NCBI GenBank assembly: GCA_001767455.1
Contig: MELC01000052.1
Span: 1-55,042, forward strand
Direction: 5' to 3'
Length of the DNA: 55,042 bases
Source: Acidobacteria bacterium RIFCSPLOWO2_12_FULL_66_21
GTDB lineage: Bacteria > Acidobacteriota > Vicinamibacteria > Vicinamibacterales > 2-12-FULL-66-21
Below, piece by piece: positions 8,579-17,181 of this stretch; within the stretch, counting starts at the first letter, position 1, and the number at the start of each line of letters is the position of its first letter. The translations under genes and the position numbers were made by a program. The notes under the pieces are model-generated. The model worked only from the letters and a program-made list of their open reading frames with translations, was not told the DNA's origin and did not search any database.

Positions 8579-8587
8579 GCGATGCCG

Positions 8588-9505
8588 TTACGGCATCACG
8601 GAGAACATGATCGCTTTCTGCGCGTGCAGGCGGTTCTCCGCCTGGTCGAACACGACGGAGTGCGGGGAATCGATGATGTCGTCCGTGACTTCCTCCCCGC
8701 GATGCGCGGGCAGGCAGTGCATGAAGAGGGCGTCGGCCGACGCCTCGGCGAAGAGCGCGCTGTTGACCTGGTAGGGACGGAACACCCGCCGCCGTTCGTC
8801 CGCTTCCGCCTCCTGTCCCATGCTCGTCCAGGTGTCGGTGTAGACGACGTCGGCTCCCCGGACCGCCTCGACTGGATCTTCCGTCACGATGCACGTCGAG
8901 CCGGTGCGGGCGCCCTGCGTGCGGGCCCACTCGACGACGTCCGCCGCCGGCTCGAACCCGCGCGGCGAGGCGACCGTCACGTGGATGCCGTAGCGGGCCC
9001 CGGCGAAGATCAGCGAATTCGCCACGTTGTTGCCATCGCCGACGTAGGCGAGCCGGATGCCACCAAGCCGTCCCTTGTGTTCGAGAACGGTCATGTAGTC
9101 GGCAATCGCCTGGCAGGGATGGCTGAAGTCCGTGAGGCCGTTGATGACCGGCACGCGCGAGTACTCGGCCATTTGTTCGACGATGTCGTGGCCGAACGTG
9201 CGGATCATGATGCCCTGGGTCATCCGATCGAGGTTCATGGCGACGTCATGGATCGACTCGCGCTTGCCAAGATTGATCTCGGCTTGCGTGAGCGTCACCG
9301 CGAAGCCGCCGAGTTGCTGGATGCCGACGTCGAAGCTCACGCGCGTCCGCAGCGAAGGTTTCTCGAAAATGAGGGCGAGCGCCCGGCCCTTGAGCGCGCG
9401 GGCGTATTTCTCCGGATGCCCCTTCATCTCGCGCGCGAGGCCGACGAGCTGACACAACTCTTCGTGCGTAAAATCGCGGATTGTCAGAAAGTCCCTGCCA
9501 CGCAT
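8588..9505 (-). CDS. argF: Ornithine carbamoyltransferase
   Basis: The 305-residue protein carries the carbamoyl-phosphate loop SLRTR (51-55), the [11 protein letters not shown] segment (HPCQ), the ornithine-side MGQ motif after WTS, and [14 protein letters not shown] near the C-terminus. Length and order fit the family. It makes citrulline from ornithine and carbamoyl phosphate, or runs in reverse in catabolic systems. No other arginine biosynthesis gene is in the window. The partner genes (ornithine aminotransferase, COG2403) would suit ornithine breakdown, so a catabolic role is possible. First gene of the leftward operon; the promoter lies in 9506-9640. Confidence 0.95.
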   Translation of the reverse strand: MRGRDFLTIRDFTHEELCQLVGLAREMKGHPEKYARALKGRALALIFEKPSLRTRVSFDVGIQQLGGFAVTLTQAEINLGKRESIHDVAMNLDRMTQGIMIRTFGHDIVEQMAEYSRVPVINGLTDFSHPCQAIADYMTVLEHKGRLGGIRLAYVGDGNNVANSLIFAGARYGIHVTVASPRGFEPAADVVEWARTQGARTGSTCIVTEDPVEAVRGADVVYTDTWTSMGQEAEADERRRVFRPYQVNSALFAEASADALFMHCLPAHRGEEVTDDIIDSPHSVVFDQAENRLHAQKAIMFSVMP

Positions 9506-9577
9506 GGACGTGCCTTTCCTGAACTGGATAGGGAAAACGGGACGCTCCGGAGGGGGGACGAACGCGGGGCCACATCC

Positions 9578-9583
9578 ATACTA
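9578..9583 (-). promoter_or_regulatory. Possible -10 box for the argF operon
   Basis: On the minus strand TAGTAT lies about 70 bases before the argF start. No good -35 is visible at the usual distance, so this is only a candidate. Confidence 0.3.
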
Positions 9584-9633
9584 GCACCGCCGCGGGGACG
9601 CTGGCGAGGAGCAGGGGGCCCGCCAACCAGGCA

Positions 9634-9662
9634 TTGAGCTCACGGCCGGGCCGTGGGATACT
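9634..9662 (+). promoter_or_regulatory. Sigma70-type promoter
   Basis: TTGAGC (9634-9639), a 17-base spacer and GATACT (9657-9662) precede the S9-type hydrolase gene. Start of transcription would be near 9669, leaving a short leader with AAGGAGG before the ATG at 9689. Confidence 0.6.
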
Positions 9663-9688
9663 CGCCGCCGATCCAAGGAGGTCCCGTT

Positions 9689-10897
9689 ATGCACCGTCCG
9701 TCGCAGATATCCGGCTGGTTCTCAGCCGCCGTCTTTTTCCTGTTGTTTGGAGCCGCCGGTCCGGGCACATCGGCGCAGCAGCCGCCTCCTCAAAAGCCTC
9801 CCGCGCCAGGGCAGGCCGCGGGCGCCCCACAAGCGGGGCGCGGCAGCCGGCCCGAGCCGGCGATGGACCCTGCGCGCGCGCGCCGGCTCTACGTCAGCAA
9901 CGATCCGAAGGACCATTCGCTCGGGTACGACTTTCAACGCGACATGGACCGCAAGGCGGCGACCGACAAGCGCTACCAGGAGGTCACGCGCGGCGTCGTC
10001 GATTTCTCGAAGGTGTCGTACCGCAGCAGCGTCGGCGACATGGACATCCCGGCATACCTGTTCCAGCCGTTGAAGAAGCGCGGCGCGAACGGGCACGCCG
10101 CGATGGTCTGGGTTCACGGCGGCGTGCACGGCAACTGGGGCGAGGCGATGTGGCCGTTCGTGCAGGAGGCGGTGAAGCGGGGGTACGTGGTCATCTGCCC
10201 GGAGTACCGCGGCAGCACGGGCTACGGCGAGAAGCACCACAACGAGATCGACTACGGCGGGTACGAGATCGACGACGTGATGAGCGCGGTTGGATACCTG
10301 CAGACCCTGCCGCATGTCGACCAGGATCGCCTGGGGATCATGGGCTGGAGCCACGGCGGCTACATCACCCTGTTCTCCGTGTTCCGTGACAAGACGCCGT
10401 TCAAGGCGGCGGCGGCGATCGTGCCGGTCACCAATCTCGTGTTCCGGCTGTCGTTCAAGGGGCCGGGTTACCAGGCGGGATTCGCGACACAGAAGCGGAT
10501 CCAGGGGTTGCCGTTCGAAAAGCCGGCGCTCTATATCGAACGCTCACCGCTCTATCACGTGGACAAGCTGCGCGTACCGCTGCTCGTGCACGTGGCCACC
10601 AACGATACCGACGTGAACTTCGTCGAGGATCAACAGATGGTGGATGCGCTGCGCTCGCGGAAGGCGGACCTGGCCGAGACGAAGATCTACGTCGATCCGC
10701 CTCCCGGACGCGGGGGCGGGGGACACACGTTCAGCCGGCGGGTGAATCCGGAGACGCTGCAGCGGGCGGACACGCCCGAGCAGATTGACTCGTGGAACCG
10801 GACCTGGACGTTCTTCGAGTGGAGCCTCAAGCCGTCTCTCGATAAATCGAAACCAGCGACGGCGACATCGCCGGGCGGCGACGCTCGGCTGCGCTGA
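9689..10897 (+). CDS. Secreted alpha/beta hydrolase, S9 prolyl-oligopeptidase-like
   Basis: The 402-residue protein has a signal peptide ending near GTSAQQ, then a Pro/Gln-rich linker. The alpha/beta-hydrolase domain shows WVHGGVHGNWGE (oxyanion segment), PEYRGSTGYG typical of S9 peptidases, nucleophile GWSHGG, acid in ATNDTDVN and a His in GGGHTF. The beta-propeller of full prolyl oligopeptidases is missing, so it is a single-domain S9/dienelactone-hydrolase-like enzyme acting outside the cytoplasm. AAGGAGG seven bases upstream fixes the ATG at 9689. Its 3' end overlaps the convergent gene by 71 bases. Confidence 0.87.
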   Translation: MHRPSQISGWFSAAVFFLLFGAAGPGTSAQQPPPQKPPAPGQAAGAPQAGRGSRPEPAMDPARARRLYVSNDPKDHSLGYDFQRDMDRKAATDKRYQEVTRGVVDFSKVSYRSSVGDMDIPAYLFQPLKKRGANGHAAMVWVHGGVHGNWGEAMWPFVQEAVKRGYVVICPEYRGSTGYGEKHHNEIDYGGYEIDDVMSAVGYLQTLPHVDQDRLGIMGWSHGGYITLFSVFRDKTPFKAAAAIVPVTNLVFRLSFKGPGYQAGFATQKRIQGLPFEKPALYIERSPLYHVDKLRVPLLVHVATNDTDVNFVEDQQMVDALRSRKADLAETKIYVDPPPGRGGGGHTFSRRVNPETLQRADTPEQIDSWNRTWTFFEWSLKPSLDKSKPATATSPGGDARLR

Positions 10898-11579
10898 CCC
10901 GGGGTGCGTCGAATCCGGGCCGCTCGAACGACGGGGCAAGCGGGAAGCGGCGCACCAGCTCCGCCTCGATGCGCTGGAGCAGCGCGATGAGGTCGGCGGG
11001 GCGCGAGTCGCGCGCGGCGGGCGCCATGTCCGCCAGCGCGAGCCGCGATCGTCCGGCGACGAGGAGCGCGGCTTTGGCGGTGCCCGTCGCATCGCTCGTG
11101 GCGCTCGACGAGGCCGCCGGGTCGATCGCCGCGGCGGCGACCGCCCTGAAGATCTTCGCGGCCAGCAGCAGGTGGTAGCGCGCGACGACGGCGCGCGCCC
11201 CGGGCGGACGCGACTCGTCGTCGGCCGTCGCCGGCGGCTCTTGATCGAGCGAGCGCAGGAACATGTGCGTCCGCGCCGCATACTCGCGGGCGAGCCCCTC
11301 GAGCGGATCGCCAAAGTGCGTGCCCGCGGCCGCCAGCGCCGCCATGATCGCCGGGTTCAGGGAGGCGTGCAGGCCGTTGTCTGACGCACGCGCGGCCGCG
11401 GCGAGGTCCCGATAGAGGTCGGCGAGCTCACCGCCGCCGCGCGCTTGGACCCATCTCAACGCCAGACAGCGGTCGGTCAGGCCGCAGTATTCACACCACT
11501 GATCACAATAGTCGTAGACCTGCGGCACGAGCGCCGGATCGGCGCTCAGCGTCCGCAGGCGCGCAAGATCGGCCGCCAC
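10827..11579 (-). CDS. Uncharacterised protein with CxxxCxxC-C cysteine motif
   Basis: I do not recognise a named family. The 250-residue, mostly helical, Ala-rich protein begins after about 24 residues with CDQWCEYCGLTDRC, four closely spaced cysteines that could bind zinc or another metal. No signal peptide or membrane segment is seen. The start is a GTG at 11579 with GGAGGG upstream. Its last 24 codons overlap the convergent S9-hydrolase gene on the other strand, where reading frame and codon use remain plausible for both. Confidence 0.72.
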   Translation of the reverse strand: MAADLARLRTLSADPALVPQVYDYCDQWCEYCGLTDRCLALRWVQARGGGELADLYRDLAAAARASDNGLHASLNPAIMAALAAAGTHFGDPLEGLAREYAARTHMFLRSLDQEPPATADDESRPPGARAVVARYHLLLAAKIFRAVAAAAIDPAASSSATSDATGTAKAALLVAGRSRLALADMAPAARDSRPADLIALLQRIEAELVRRFPLAPSFERPGFDAPRVSAAERRRPAMSPSLVSIYRETA

Positions 11580-11599
11580 GGGAGCCCTCCATTCGAGTC

Positions 11600-11679
11600 G
11601 GCAGCCCTGAAGGGCTGCGCTACAGGCGCCAGAACGTGTCGCGACACGGGCATCGTGTAGCGCAGCCCTCAGGGCTGCC
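11600..11679. repeat. Twin REP palindrome (BIME-like)
   Basis: GGCAGCCCTGAAGGGCTGC (from 11600) and its reverse-oriented partner GCAGCCCTCAGGGCTGCC (11662-11679) are each palindromic, and the two copies with their GCGCTACA flanks are inverted relative to each other. Between them is a perfect 14-base palindrome CGTGTCGCGACACG. This is the layout of a bacterial interspersed mosaic element. Single copies recur at 13621, 22422 and 32628. Confidence 0.9.
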
Positions 11680-11732
11680 TCTCCACAGGTTGGACGACCG
11701 CGGCGGCCAGACCGTTTGGTTTTCTTGACCGA

Positions 11733-11763
11733 CCGCTGAGAGCTGAGCGCTGAGGGCTGTCAG
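11733..11763. repeat. Heptamer array (GCTGAGN type)
   Basis: Units GCTGAGA, GCTGAGC, GCTGAGG and GCTGTCA in tandem. The last unit overlaps the stop codon of the leftward secreted kinase-like gene. Confidence 0.75.
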
Positions 11764-12629
11764 TTCTCCTTGCGGTCGAACAGCGCGGCCGGGCCGGCCT
11801 TCTCCAGGATAGAGACAATCTGATCCCGCCGGGCAAGCAGCGCGTCTATCTGGTATGGCGTCAGGTACTTCCGCAGCTCGCGGGTCAGCGTCGGCTTGTC
11901 CAGCGCCTTCAGGCGCTCGAGCACCTGCCGGTCGCAGCGCGTGATGTTGATGGGGGTCTTGAGTTCCGTGTTCGTCCGGAAGGCGCGCGTGTGGTCGATC
12001 GCCCAGACGCGCCAGTCCGTCGTGATGACGAGATTCTGCCCGTTGCGATCGATGTTGGCGATGAGCTGATCGAAGATCCGGACGAGCGGCAACTGCTGGT
12101 TCCACACCTCGAGATTGGGCGCGGGCACCCCCAGCTTCTGTTTCAGCCGCTCTCCTTCGTCCATCATCACGTCGTCCACCCACCAGGTGAACGAGCCGTC
12201 CTCGCCCTGCCAGCTTCGTTCGACCGACACCGGCACGAGATTGAGTCCGAGGAGCCTGTCGATGCGGTAGCCCGCGACGTTGAACATCCAACTGTCGCGG
12301 AAGTTGAACTCCGTTCCCGACATACTGACGAATTGCTTGACCGTTTCGTCGATCTGCTGAATGTGAGCCTTGTGCGTCAGCGTGCCGGCGCTCAGCATGG
12401 CCTCGCGCGATCCGGTGATGCCCTTCTTCGTTCCCTTGGTCTTGCCGACCCGCGCGCGGCGCAGGAAATTCTCGATGAAGGCATCGGAGAGCGGCTCGGG
12501 GGCCGCCGTCGCCGCGCCCGGCTGCGCGGGCGGCGTCTGCACGGCCGGGTTCTGCGCCGCCGGCGCCGCGAGGCACACGCTGAAGAGGAGAATCGTCGAA
12601 ACGGGCCAGCGCAGGTACGAACGACCCAT
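11760..12629 (-). CDS. Secreted protein with FAM20/HipA/PI3K-type kinase signature
   Basis: The 289-residue protein has a signal peptide (about 1-26) and a Pro/Ala-rich linker. Residues 118-135 (VAGYRIDRLLGLNLVPVS) match the helix-strand pattern of the FAM20/HipA/PI3-4-kinase-like fold, where a tyrosine-containing helix is followed by LLGL.xVP. The catalytic-loop-like FDQLIANIDRNGQN (186-199) matches the DxxIxNxDRxxxN pattern and WAIDHTRAF (209-217) the metal-binding Asp. Together these suggest a periplasmic or secreted kinase or a kinase-fold relative, which is unusual. AAGGAG before the ATG at 12629 supports the start. Activity and substrate are unknown. Confidence 0.72.
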   Translation of the reverse strand: MGRSYLRWPVSTILLFSVCLAAPAAQNPAVQTPPAQPGAATAAPEPLSDAFIENFLRRARVGKTKGTKKGITGSREAMLSAGTLTHKAHIQQIDETVKQFVSMSGTEFNFRDSWMFNVAGYRIDRLLGLNLVPVSVERSWQGEDGSFTWWVDDVMMDEGERLKQKLGVPAPNLEVWNQQLPLVRIFDQLIANIDRNGQNLVITTDWRVWAIDHTRAFRTNTELKTPINITRCDRQVLERLKALDKPTLTRELRKYLTPYQIDALLARRDQIVSILEKAGPAALFDRKEN

Positions 12630-12732
12630 GGTCCACTCCTTGATTGAATCGTCGGGGACCCCTGCACCCCGACTGGCGGCCTTCACTACGCCGACGCTTC
12701 GCCGTCGGCTCCGTTCCGGCCGCGCGCCGCGA

Positions 12733-13587
12733 CTACCGGATGCGCACGATGCCGTCAGCGACCTTCGGGAAACGCTCGAACACCGCCGGATCGTGGCCCG
12801 GCACGATCCACTCGGGACCTGATGCCAGCGTCCGGATGCGGTCCTGCGCCTTCAGGTTCGAGGCGCGGTCCAGCGTCTGCGCGATCGGCGCATGCGTCTC
12901 GAGGTTCTCGTACAGGTACACGTTGTCGGACGCGAGGACGACGGTGCCCCCGGCGGCGCGAGCGGTGACATACTGCGACTCGCGCGTGTGCTTGCCGCCG
13001 ATATAGCAGCGGACGCCCGGTATCGGCTCCTGATCGTCTCCCTCGACGAAACGCAGCCGTCCCTCCGTGTTGATCTTCAACAGCGCGGCCATGTCGTCGC
13101 CAGAGACCCCACCGTGGCTGCCGCGCGTCTGCCAGGCGTCGCCCGTGTAATAGCGATATTCCTCGCGTTGAATCCAGACGGTGGCCTTCGGGAACAGATC
13201 GACGCCGTCCACGTGATCCCAGTGGGCGTGTGTGATGACGACGTCGGTGATCTCGTCGGCCTTGACGCCTGCGGCGGCCACGGCGTCAGCCGGCGTTCGG
13301 AAATCCTTCGGGTGCCACTGATCGAGAAACGCCTGGCGGTAGAACCCGGAATCGACGAGGATGCGCCGGGCGTCGGATCCCTTGAGCAGCCACACCATCA
13401 CGGGAATGTCGAGCGTGCGCGCTCGATCCGCCCCTTCGACGAGTCCCGAGACGCGGAACTGCGGCAGCACGCCGAACCGGATGGCATACACCTCGTAGAC
13501 AGGGGGCTGGGCTTGCGGTGCAGGAGCCTGCGCAAGCAGGACCGCCGACAGGAACGAGAGCAGGCCAGCAAGCACGACGCGTTTCAT
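12733..13587 (-). CDS. Secreted metallo-beta-lactamase-fold hydrolase
   Basis: A 284-residue MBL-fold enzyme with a signal peptide (MKRVVLAGLLSFLSAVLLAQ). The metal-binding VITHAHWDHVDG (HxHxDH), a later His in IGGKHTRESQ, an Asp in VLASDNVY and a His in VPGHDP complete a dinuclear site of the AttM/AiiA-like type. Lactonase activity, for example on acyl-homoserine lactones, is possible but not shown by sequence alone. The start at 13587 is set by GGAGG eight bases before the ATG; longer versions would translate a REP palindrome. It faces away from the CarboxypepD_reg genes. Confidence 0.87.
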   Translation of the reverse strand: MKRVVLAGLLSFLSAVLLAQAPAPQAQPPVYEVYAIRFGVLPQFRVSGLVEGADRARTLDIPVMVWLLKGSDARRILVDSGFYRQAFLDQWHPKDFRTPADAVAAAGVKADEITDVVITHAHWDHVDGVDLFPKATVWIQREEYRYYTGDAWQTRGSHGGVSGDDMAALLKINTEGRLRFVEGDDQEPIPGVRCYIGGKHTRESQYVTARAAGGTVVLASDNVYLYENLETHAPIAQTLDRASNLKAQDRIRTLASGPEWIVPGHDPAVFERFPKVADGIVRIR

Positions 13588-13615
13588 GAGTGACCTCCCC
13601 CTTTCAGCCGCACCC

Positions 13616-13641
13616 GTTGCGCAGCCTTTCAAGGCTGCCGT
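13616..13641. repeat. REP-like palindrome
   Basis: GCAGCCTTTCAAGGCTGC (13621-13638), preceded by GTTGC as in the copy at 22422, lies between the divergent MBL and CarboxypepD_reg genes. Confidence 0.8.
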
Positions 13642-13770
13642 CGTTGAATCCCGGCTCCGAGGATCCTGGATTGTGTGCGGAAAGAGCACACCGGCGCAAG
13701 TGGGTGTCACGCCCATGCCCGACCGGCGTTATGTCCGATGTGCCAGCGCGGAGAAAGGTGAGCTCCGCGG

Positions 13771-13798
13771 TTGGAAGACTGGAAGAACGGCGTAGAAT
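13771..13798 (+). promoter_or_regulatory. Sigma70-type promoter
   Basis: TTGGAA (13771-13776), 16-base spacer, TAGAAT (13793-13798). Transcription would start about 13805, only about six bases before the ATG at 13811, so the mRNA would be nearly leaderless; no Shine-Dalgarno is visible. Confidence 0.6.
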
Positions 13799-13810
13799 CG
13801 CGCCATCGCC

Positions 13811-15466
13811 ATGCGAACCCTACTTGCGATCTCACTCGCGGTGTCGTGCAGCCTGCCGGTTGCGGCGCAACAACCCGCCCGCGATCGGGCGGCGCCGCCG
13901 CCCGTCCAGGGCACGGCATCAATCGCCGGTCGCGTGACGGTCATGGACTCGAAGCCTGTCGCGCCGGTGCGCCGCGCCAAGGTGACGTTGATGTCTGGCG
14001 CGCTGCCACAGCCGCGCATCATCGACACGGACATCGAGGGGCGCTACCAGTTCTCGCAACTGCCACCGGGCTCGTACCGCGTGACGGTTGAGAAGCCCGG
14101 TTACGTGTCGCTGCCGTTCGGCGCGACCCGGTCGACGGACCGCCCCGGACCGATCGAGGTGAAAGAAGCGGCCGTCCGAGCGGACGTGGCGCTGCCGCGC
14201 GGCGCGGCCATCGAAGGCCGCCTGATGACCGAAGACGGGGAGCCGGTTCAAAACGCGATCGTGTCCGCCATCAGGTTTTCGTATGGACCCGCCGGCCGCC
14301 GCCCTGTCGTCGTCCGCCAGTCGCGCACCGACGATCTCGGACGCTATCGCGTGCACAGTCTTCCGGCCGGCGAGTACTACGTGGACGCCGCGGCAGATCC
14401 GATCCAGGCCGTCACCGAGCTCTCCGTCCCTGGCGCCCGCCCGCCGAGAATTGCGCGAACCTACCTGCCGGGCACGCCGCGCGTGCACGAGGCGCGGCGC
14501 GTGATTCTGACGACAGGCCAGGACTTGCAGGGAGCCGATTTCCCGCTGACCAGCGTGCCGGTCGCCCAGGTCACCGGGCAGGTCCTCAACTCGCTGGGTG
14601 CGCCGGCCGCCGTTCGCGGGATTCGCCTGCAGGAGGTGGGAGCGCCGCCCGGCGATGTCCGGGGCATGCTGCAGGGCAATCGATTCACGTTTCCGATCGT
14701 GCCGCCCGGCGACTACTGGCTCATGGCCACCGTGCCCGGCGGCAGCGGTGCGGATCCCGAGTTTGCATCGATGCGTATCACCATCGCCGGACAGGACGTC
14801 ACTGGCGTGACCGCCACGACTGCGAAGGGAGCCGTCCTGGACGGGCTCGTTGAATGCGAAGGAGATTGCGCATTGCCACCCGGGCTGCGGCTCGCGGCCC
14901 TCGAAACCGAGTTTGAGCTTCCGGGCGGCGGGCTGCCAGCGCCAGGCGCAGAGACGCCAATCGGCGCTGGCGGGCGCTTCACGGTCAACGGCTTGTTCGG
15001 ACGGCGTGTCCTCCGCCTGGCCGGCTTGCCGGCGGCATGGGCGCTGAAGAGCGTGTCGCTCGATGGCGCGGACATCTCCGATGCGGCCGTCGATTTCCGC
15101 GCGGGGAGCGCGCCGCGGCCGCTGCGCGTCGTGATCACCAGCAAGACCGCGTCGGTCAGCGGCACTGTGACGAATGCCCGCGGCCGCCCGGGGGTGAACA
15201 GCACGGTCGTGGTCTTCCCCGACGACGAGCGGCAGTGGGGCGCGACCTCGCGGTCCGTCAGAATCGCCTCGGCCGGTGCCGATGGGCGCTTCGACGTTCA
15301 AGGACTGCTTCCAGGGAAGTACCTGGCCGCCGCGGTCGACTCGCTCGAAGAGGGCGCGTGGAACGATCCGGACGAGCTCCGCCGCCTGCGCGGGAGCGCC
15401 ACGAGCGTGTCGCTCGCGGCCTCCGAGAGTCAGACCGTTTCGCTGCGGGTGAGGAGCGCGTCATGA
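13811..15466 (+). CDS. Secreted carboxypeptidase-regulatory-like domain protein
   Basis: The 551-residue protein has a signal peptide (1-19, PVAAQ) and then repeated CarboxypepD_reg/CNA-B-like beta-sandwich units. Their hallmarks are SIAGRVTV, DIEGRYQFSQLPPGSYRVTVEKPGY (about 70-95 in pieces), the second DDLGRYRVHSLPAGEYYV, and a third DGRFDVQGLLPGKYLAAAV. Such domains are structural, often in surface or TonB-linked proteins of Acidobacteriota. No catalytic residues are seen. It overlaps the next gene by ATGA, and the two encode similar proteins, so this is a tandem duplication in one operon with promoter at 13771. Confidence 0.85.
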   Translation: MRTLLAISLAVSCSLPVAAQQPARDRAAPPPVQGTASIAGRVTVMDSKPVAPVRRAKVTLMSGALPQPRIIDTDIEGRYQFSQLPPGSYRVTVEKPGYVSLPFGATRSTDRPGPIEVKEAAVRADVALPRGAAIEGRLMTEDGEPVQNAIVSAIRFSYGPAGRRPVVVRQSRTDDLGRYRVHSLPAGEYYVDAAADPIQAVTELSVPGARPPRIARTYLPGTPRVHEARRVILTTGQDLQGADFPLTSVPVAQVTGQVLNSLGAPAAVRGIRLQEVGAPPGDVRGMLQGNRFTFPIVPPGDYWLMATVPGGSGADPEFASMRITIAGQDVTGVTATTAKGAVLDGLVECEGDCALPPGLRLAALETEFELPGGGLPAPGAETPIGAGGRFTVNGLFGRRVLRLAGLPAAWALKSVSLDGADISDAAVDFRAGSAPRPLRVVITSKTASVSGTVTNARGRPGVNSTVVVFPDDERQWGATSRSVRIASAGADGRFDVQGLLPGKYLAAAVDSLEEGAWNDPDELRRLRGSATSVSLAASESQTVSLRVRSAS

Positions 15467-17136
15467 GACGCATCTTCGGCGCTTCTGTCGTGTTGACGTG
15501 TCTCGTGGCGTTCGGCGCACCCGCGGCGGCCCAGGAGCCACCGTCAGTGCAACCCCCGACCGGGCGCATCAGCGGACGTGTCGTGGCGGCTGACACCGGC
15601 AAGCCGATCCGCTGGGCGGTCGTCCGGATGGTGACGCCGCAGGGACGGCAGATGCCCGCGGCAACAGACGCGCAGGGTCGGTTCCAGTACGGCGCCCTTG
15701 CAGCGGGCCGCTACACGCTCGACGTTCGGGCCGACCGGTACTTGCCGATGCAGTTCGGGGGACAGCCGTACGACGGCCGTCCGGGCGCCAAGCCGATCGA
15801 TCTTGGGAATGGCGAACAGTTCGACAAGGCGGACTTCGCCATGCCGCGCGCCAGCGCGGTCGAGGGGCACGTGGTCGACGAGTTCGGTGACCCGGCACCG
15901 AACATCTTCGTACAACTGTCGCGGCTCGAATACGCGGCCGGGCGCCGGCGGCTGATGCCGATCGGCGGTCCGAACAGCCAGCGCCAACCGACCGACGACA
16001 GGGGACACTTCCGCGTGTACGGATTGCAGCCCGCCGACTATTACATCAGCGCGTTGTCGGGCGCCTTCACCGAGCAGAATGAAGTGGGAGGCTTTGCTCC
16101 CACGTACTATCCCGGTACACCGGACGTGGCGTCCGCCCAGCGCATTCGGGTCGGCGTCGCGAAGGACGCGACCGGCCTGACGATTCAGCTCGTGCCCGCG
16201 AAGACGGCCACGCTCTCCGGCCGGATGCTGGACGCCAGCAGGACTCCGTTCGGTCGCGGTACTATCACGCTCAGCCCGAGCGATCGTCTCGGCATCTCCG
16301 ACTTCATGATCGCGCGGGCGATCACAGCCGCGGATGGCAGTTTCACGTTTCGCAACGTCCCCCCAGGCAGCTACACGCTGCAGGGGTTTGGCAGGCAGGT
16401 ATCGTCGGCGGGCAATCTCGGCGCATCCGAATTCGGCTGGCTGCTGGTAAGCGTCGACGGGGTCAATCAAGCGGATCTCGTGCTGTCGGTGGCCAAGGGG
16501 CCGTCGCTCAAAGGCCGCATCGTGCTGGAAGAGACGGACGGTCCTCCGCTGAAACCGACAGAGGTGAACATCGGGGCCGTTCCAGTGGACTTCGATTCGG
16601 CGCCGCTCGGCGGCGGACCTCCACCTTCCGTCATGCGCGACGATTGGACGTTTGAAGTGTCGAATCTCTCAGGACACCGGGTGCTACGCGTTGCGACGCG
16701 CTCTCCTGCCTGGAGCCTCAAACGTGTCACCCTCAGAGGGAGCGACGTCACGGACACGGCGATCGATTTCACGAAAGAGGACGTGGAAGACGTCGAGATC
16801 GTGCTCACCAGCCGCGCGCCGTCGGTCAGCGGCGCCGTCACCGACGAGAGCGGCAAGCCATCAACTGAGTACAGCGTGGTCATCTTCGCCTCGGACAAGG
16901 AGAAGTGGACCGACCGCTCGCGTTTCCTCGTGTTCGCACGCCCGAGTCAGGACGGCCGTTTCAAGGTGCCCGCGCTTCCACCCGAGGAGTACCTCGCCGT
17001 TGCGCTGCCCTTCGTCCAGGGACTTGAATGGCAGGATCCCGACTATCTCGAGCGGCTGCGTCCCCTGGCGACGCACTTCTTTCTTGCTGAAGGGGAGGCG
17101 AAGACGCTCACGCTGAAGATGTCGAAGAGACCGTGA
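15463..17136 (+). CDS. Secreted carboxypeptidase-regulatory-like domain protein, paralogue
   Basis: This 557-residue protein repeats the architecture of its upstream neighbour: signal peptide (ending PAAAQ), RISGRVVAADTGKPI, DAQGRFQYGALAAGRYTLDV, DDRGHFRVYGLQPADYYI, TYYPGTPDVASAQRI, DGSFTFRNVPPGSYTLQ and DGRFKVPALPPEEYLAVAL. TYYPGT corresponds to TYLPGT in the first copy. Translation is coupled through an ATGA overlap at 15463. The pair probably works together as cell-surface or periplasmic structural proteins; ligand unknown. Confidence 0.85.
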   Translation: MRRIFGASVVLTCLVAFGAPAAAQEPPSVQPPTGRISGRVVAADTGKPIRWAVVRMVTPQGRQMPAATDAQGRFQYGALAAGRYTLDVRADRYLPMQFGGQPYDGRPGAKPIDLGNGEQFDKADFAMPRASAVEGHVVDEFGDPAPNIFVQLSRLEYAAGRRRLMPIGGPNSQRQPTDDRGHFRVYGLQPADYYISALSGAFTEQNEVGGFAPTYYPGTPDVASAQRIRVGVAKDATGLTIQLVPAKTATLSGRMLDASRTPFGRGTITLSPSDRLGISDFMIARAITAADGSFTFRNVPPGSYTLQGFGRQVSSAGNLGASEFGWLLVSVDGVNQADLVLSVAKGPSLKGRIVLEETDGPPLKPTEVNIGAVPVDFDSAPLGGGPPPSVMRDDWTFEVSNLSGHRVLRVATRSPAWSLKRVTLRGSDVTDTAIDFTKEDVEDVEIVLTSRAPSVSGAVTDESGKPSTEYSVVIFASDKEKWTDRSRFLVFARPSQDGRFKVPALPPEEYLAVALPFVQGLEWQDPDYLERLRPLATHFFLAEGEAKTLTLKMSKRP

Positions 17137-17137
17137 T

Positions 17138-17163
17138 CGCAGCTCGTGGCTCGTGGCTCGACG
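17138..17163. repeat. Short heptamer array (GCTCGTG)
   Basis: Three to four units (GCTCGTG, GCTCGTG, GCTCGAC) lie directly after the CarboxypepD_reg paralogue stop, between convergent genes. Confidence 0.65.
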
Positions 17164-17181
17164 GGGCCGCAGCCTGCCGAA

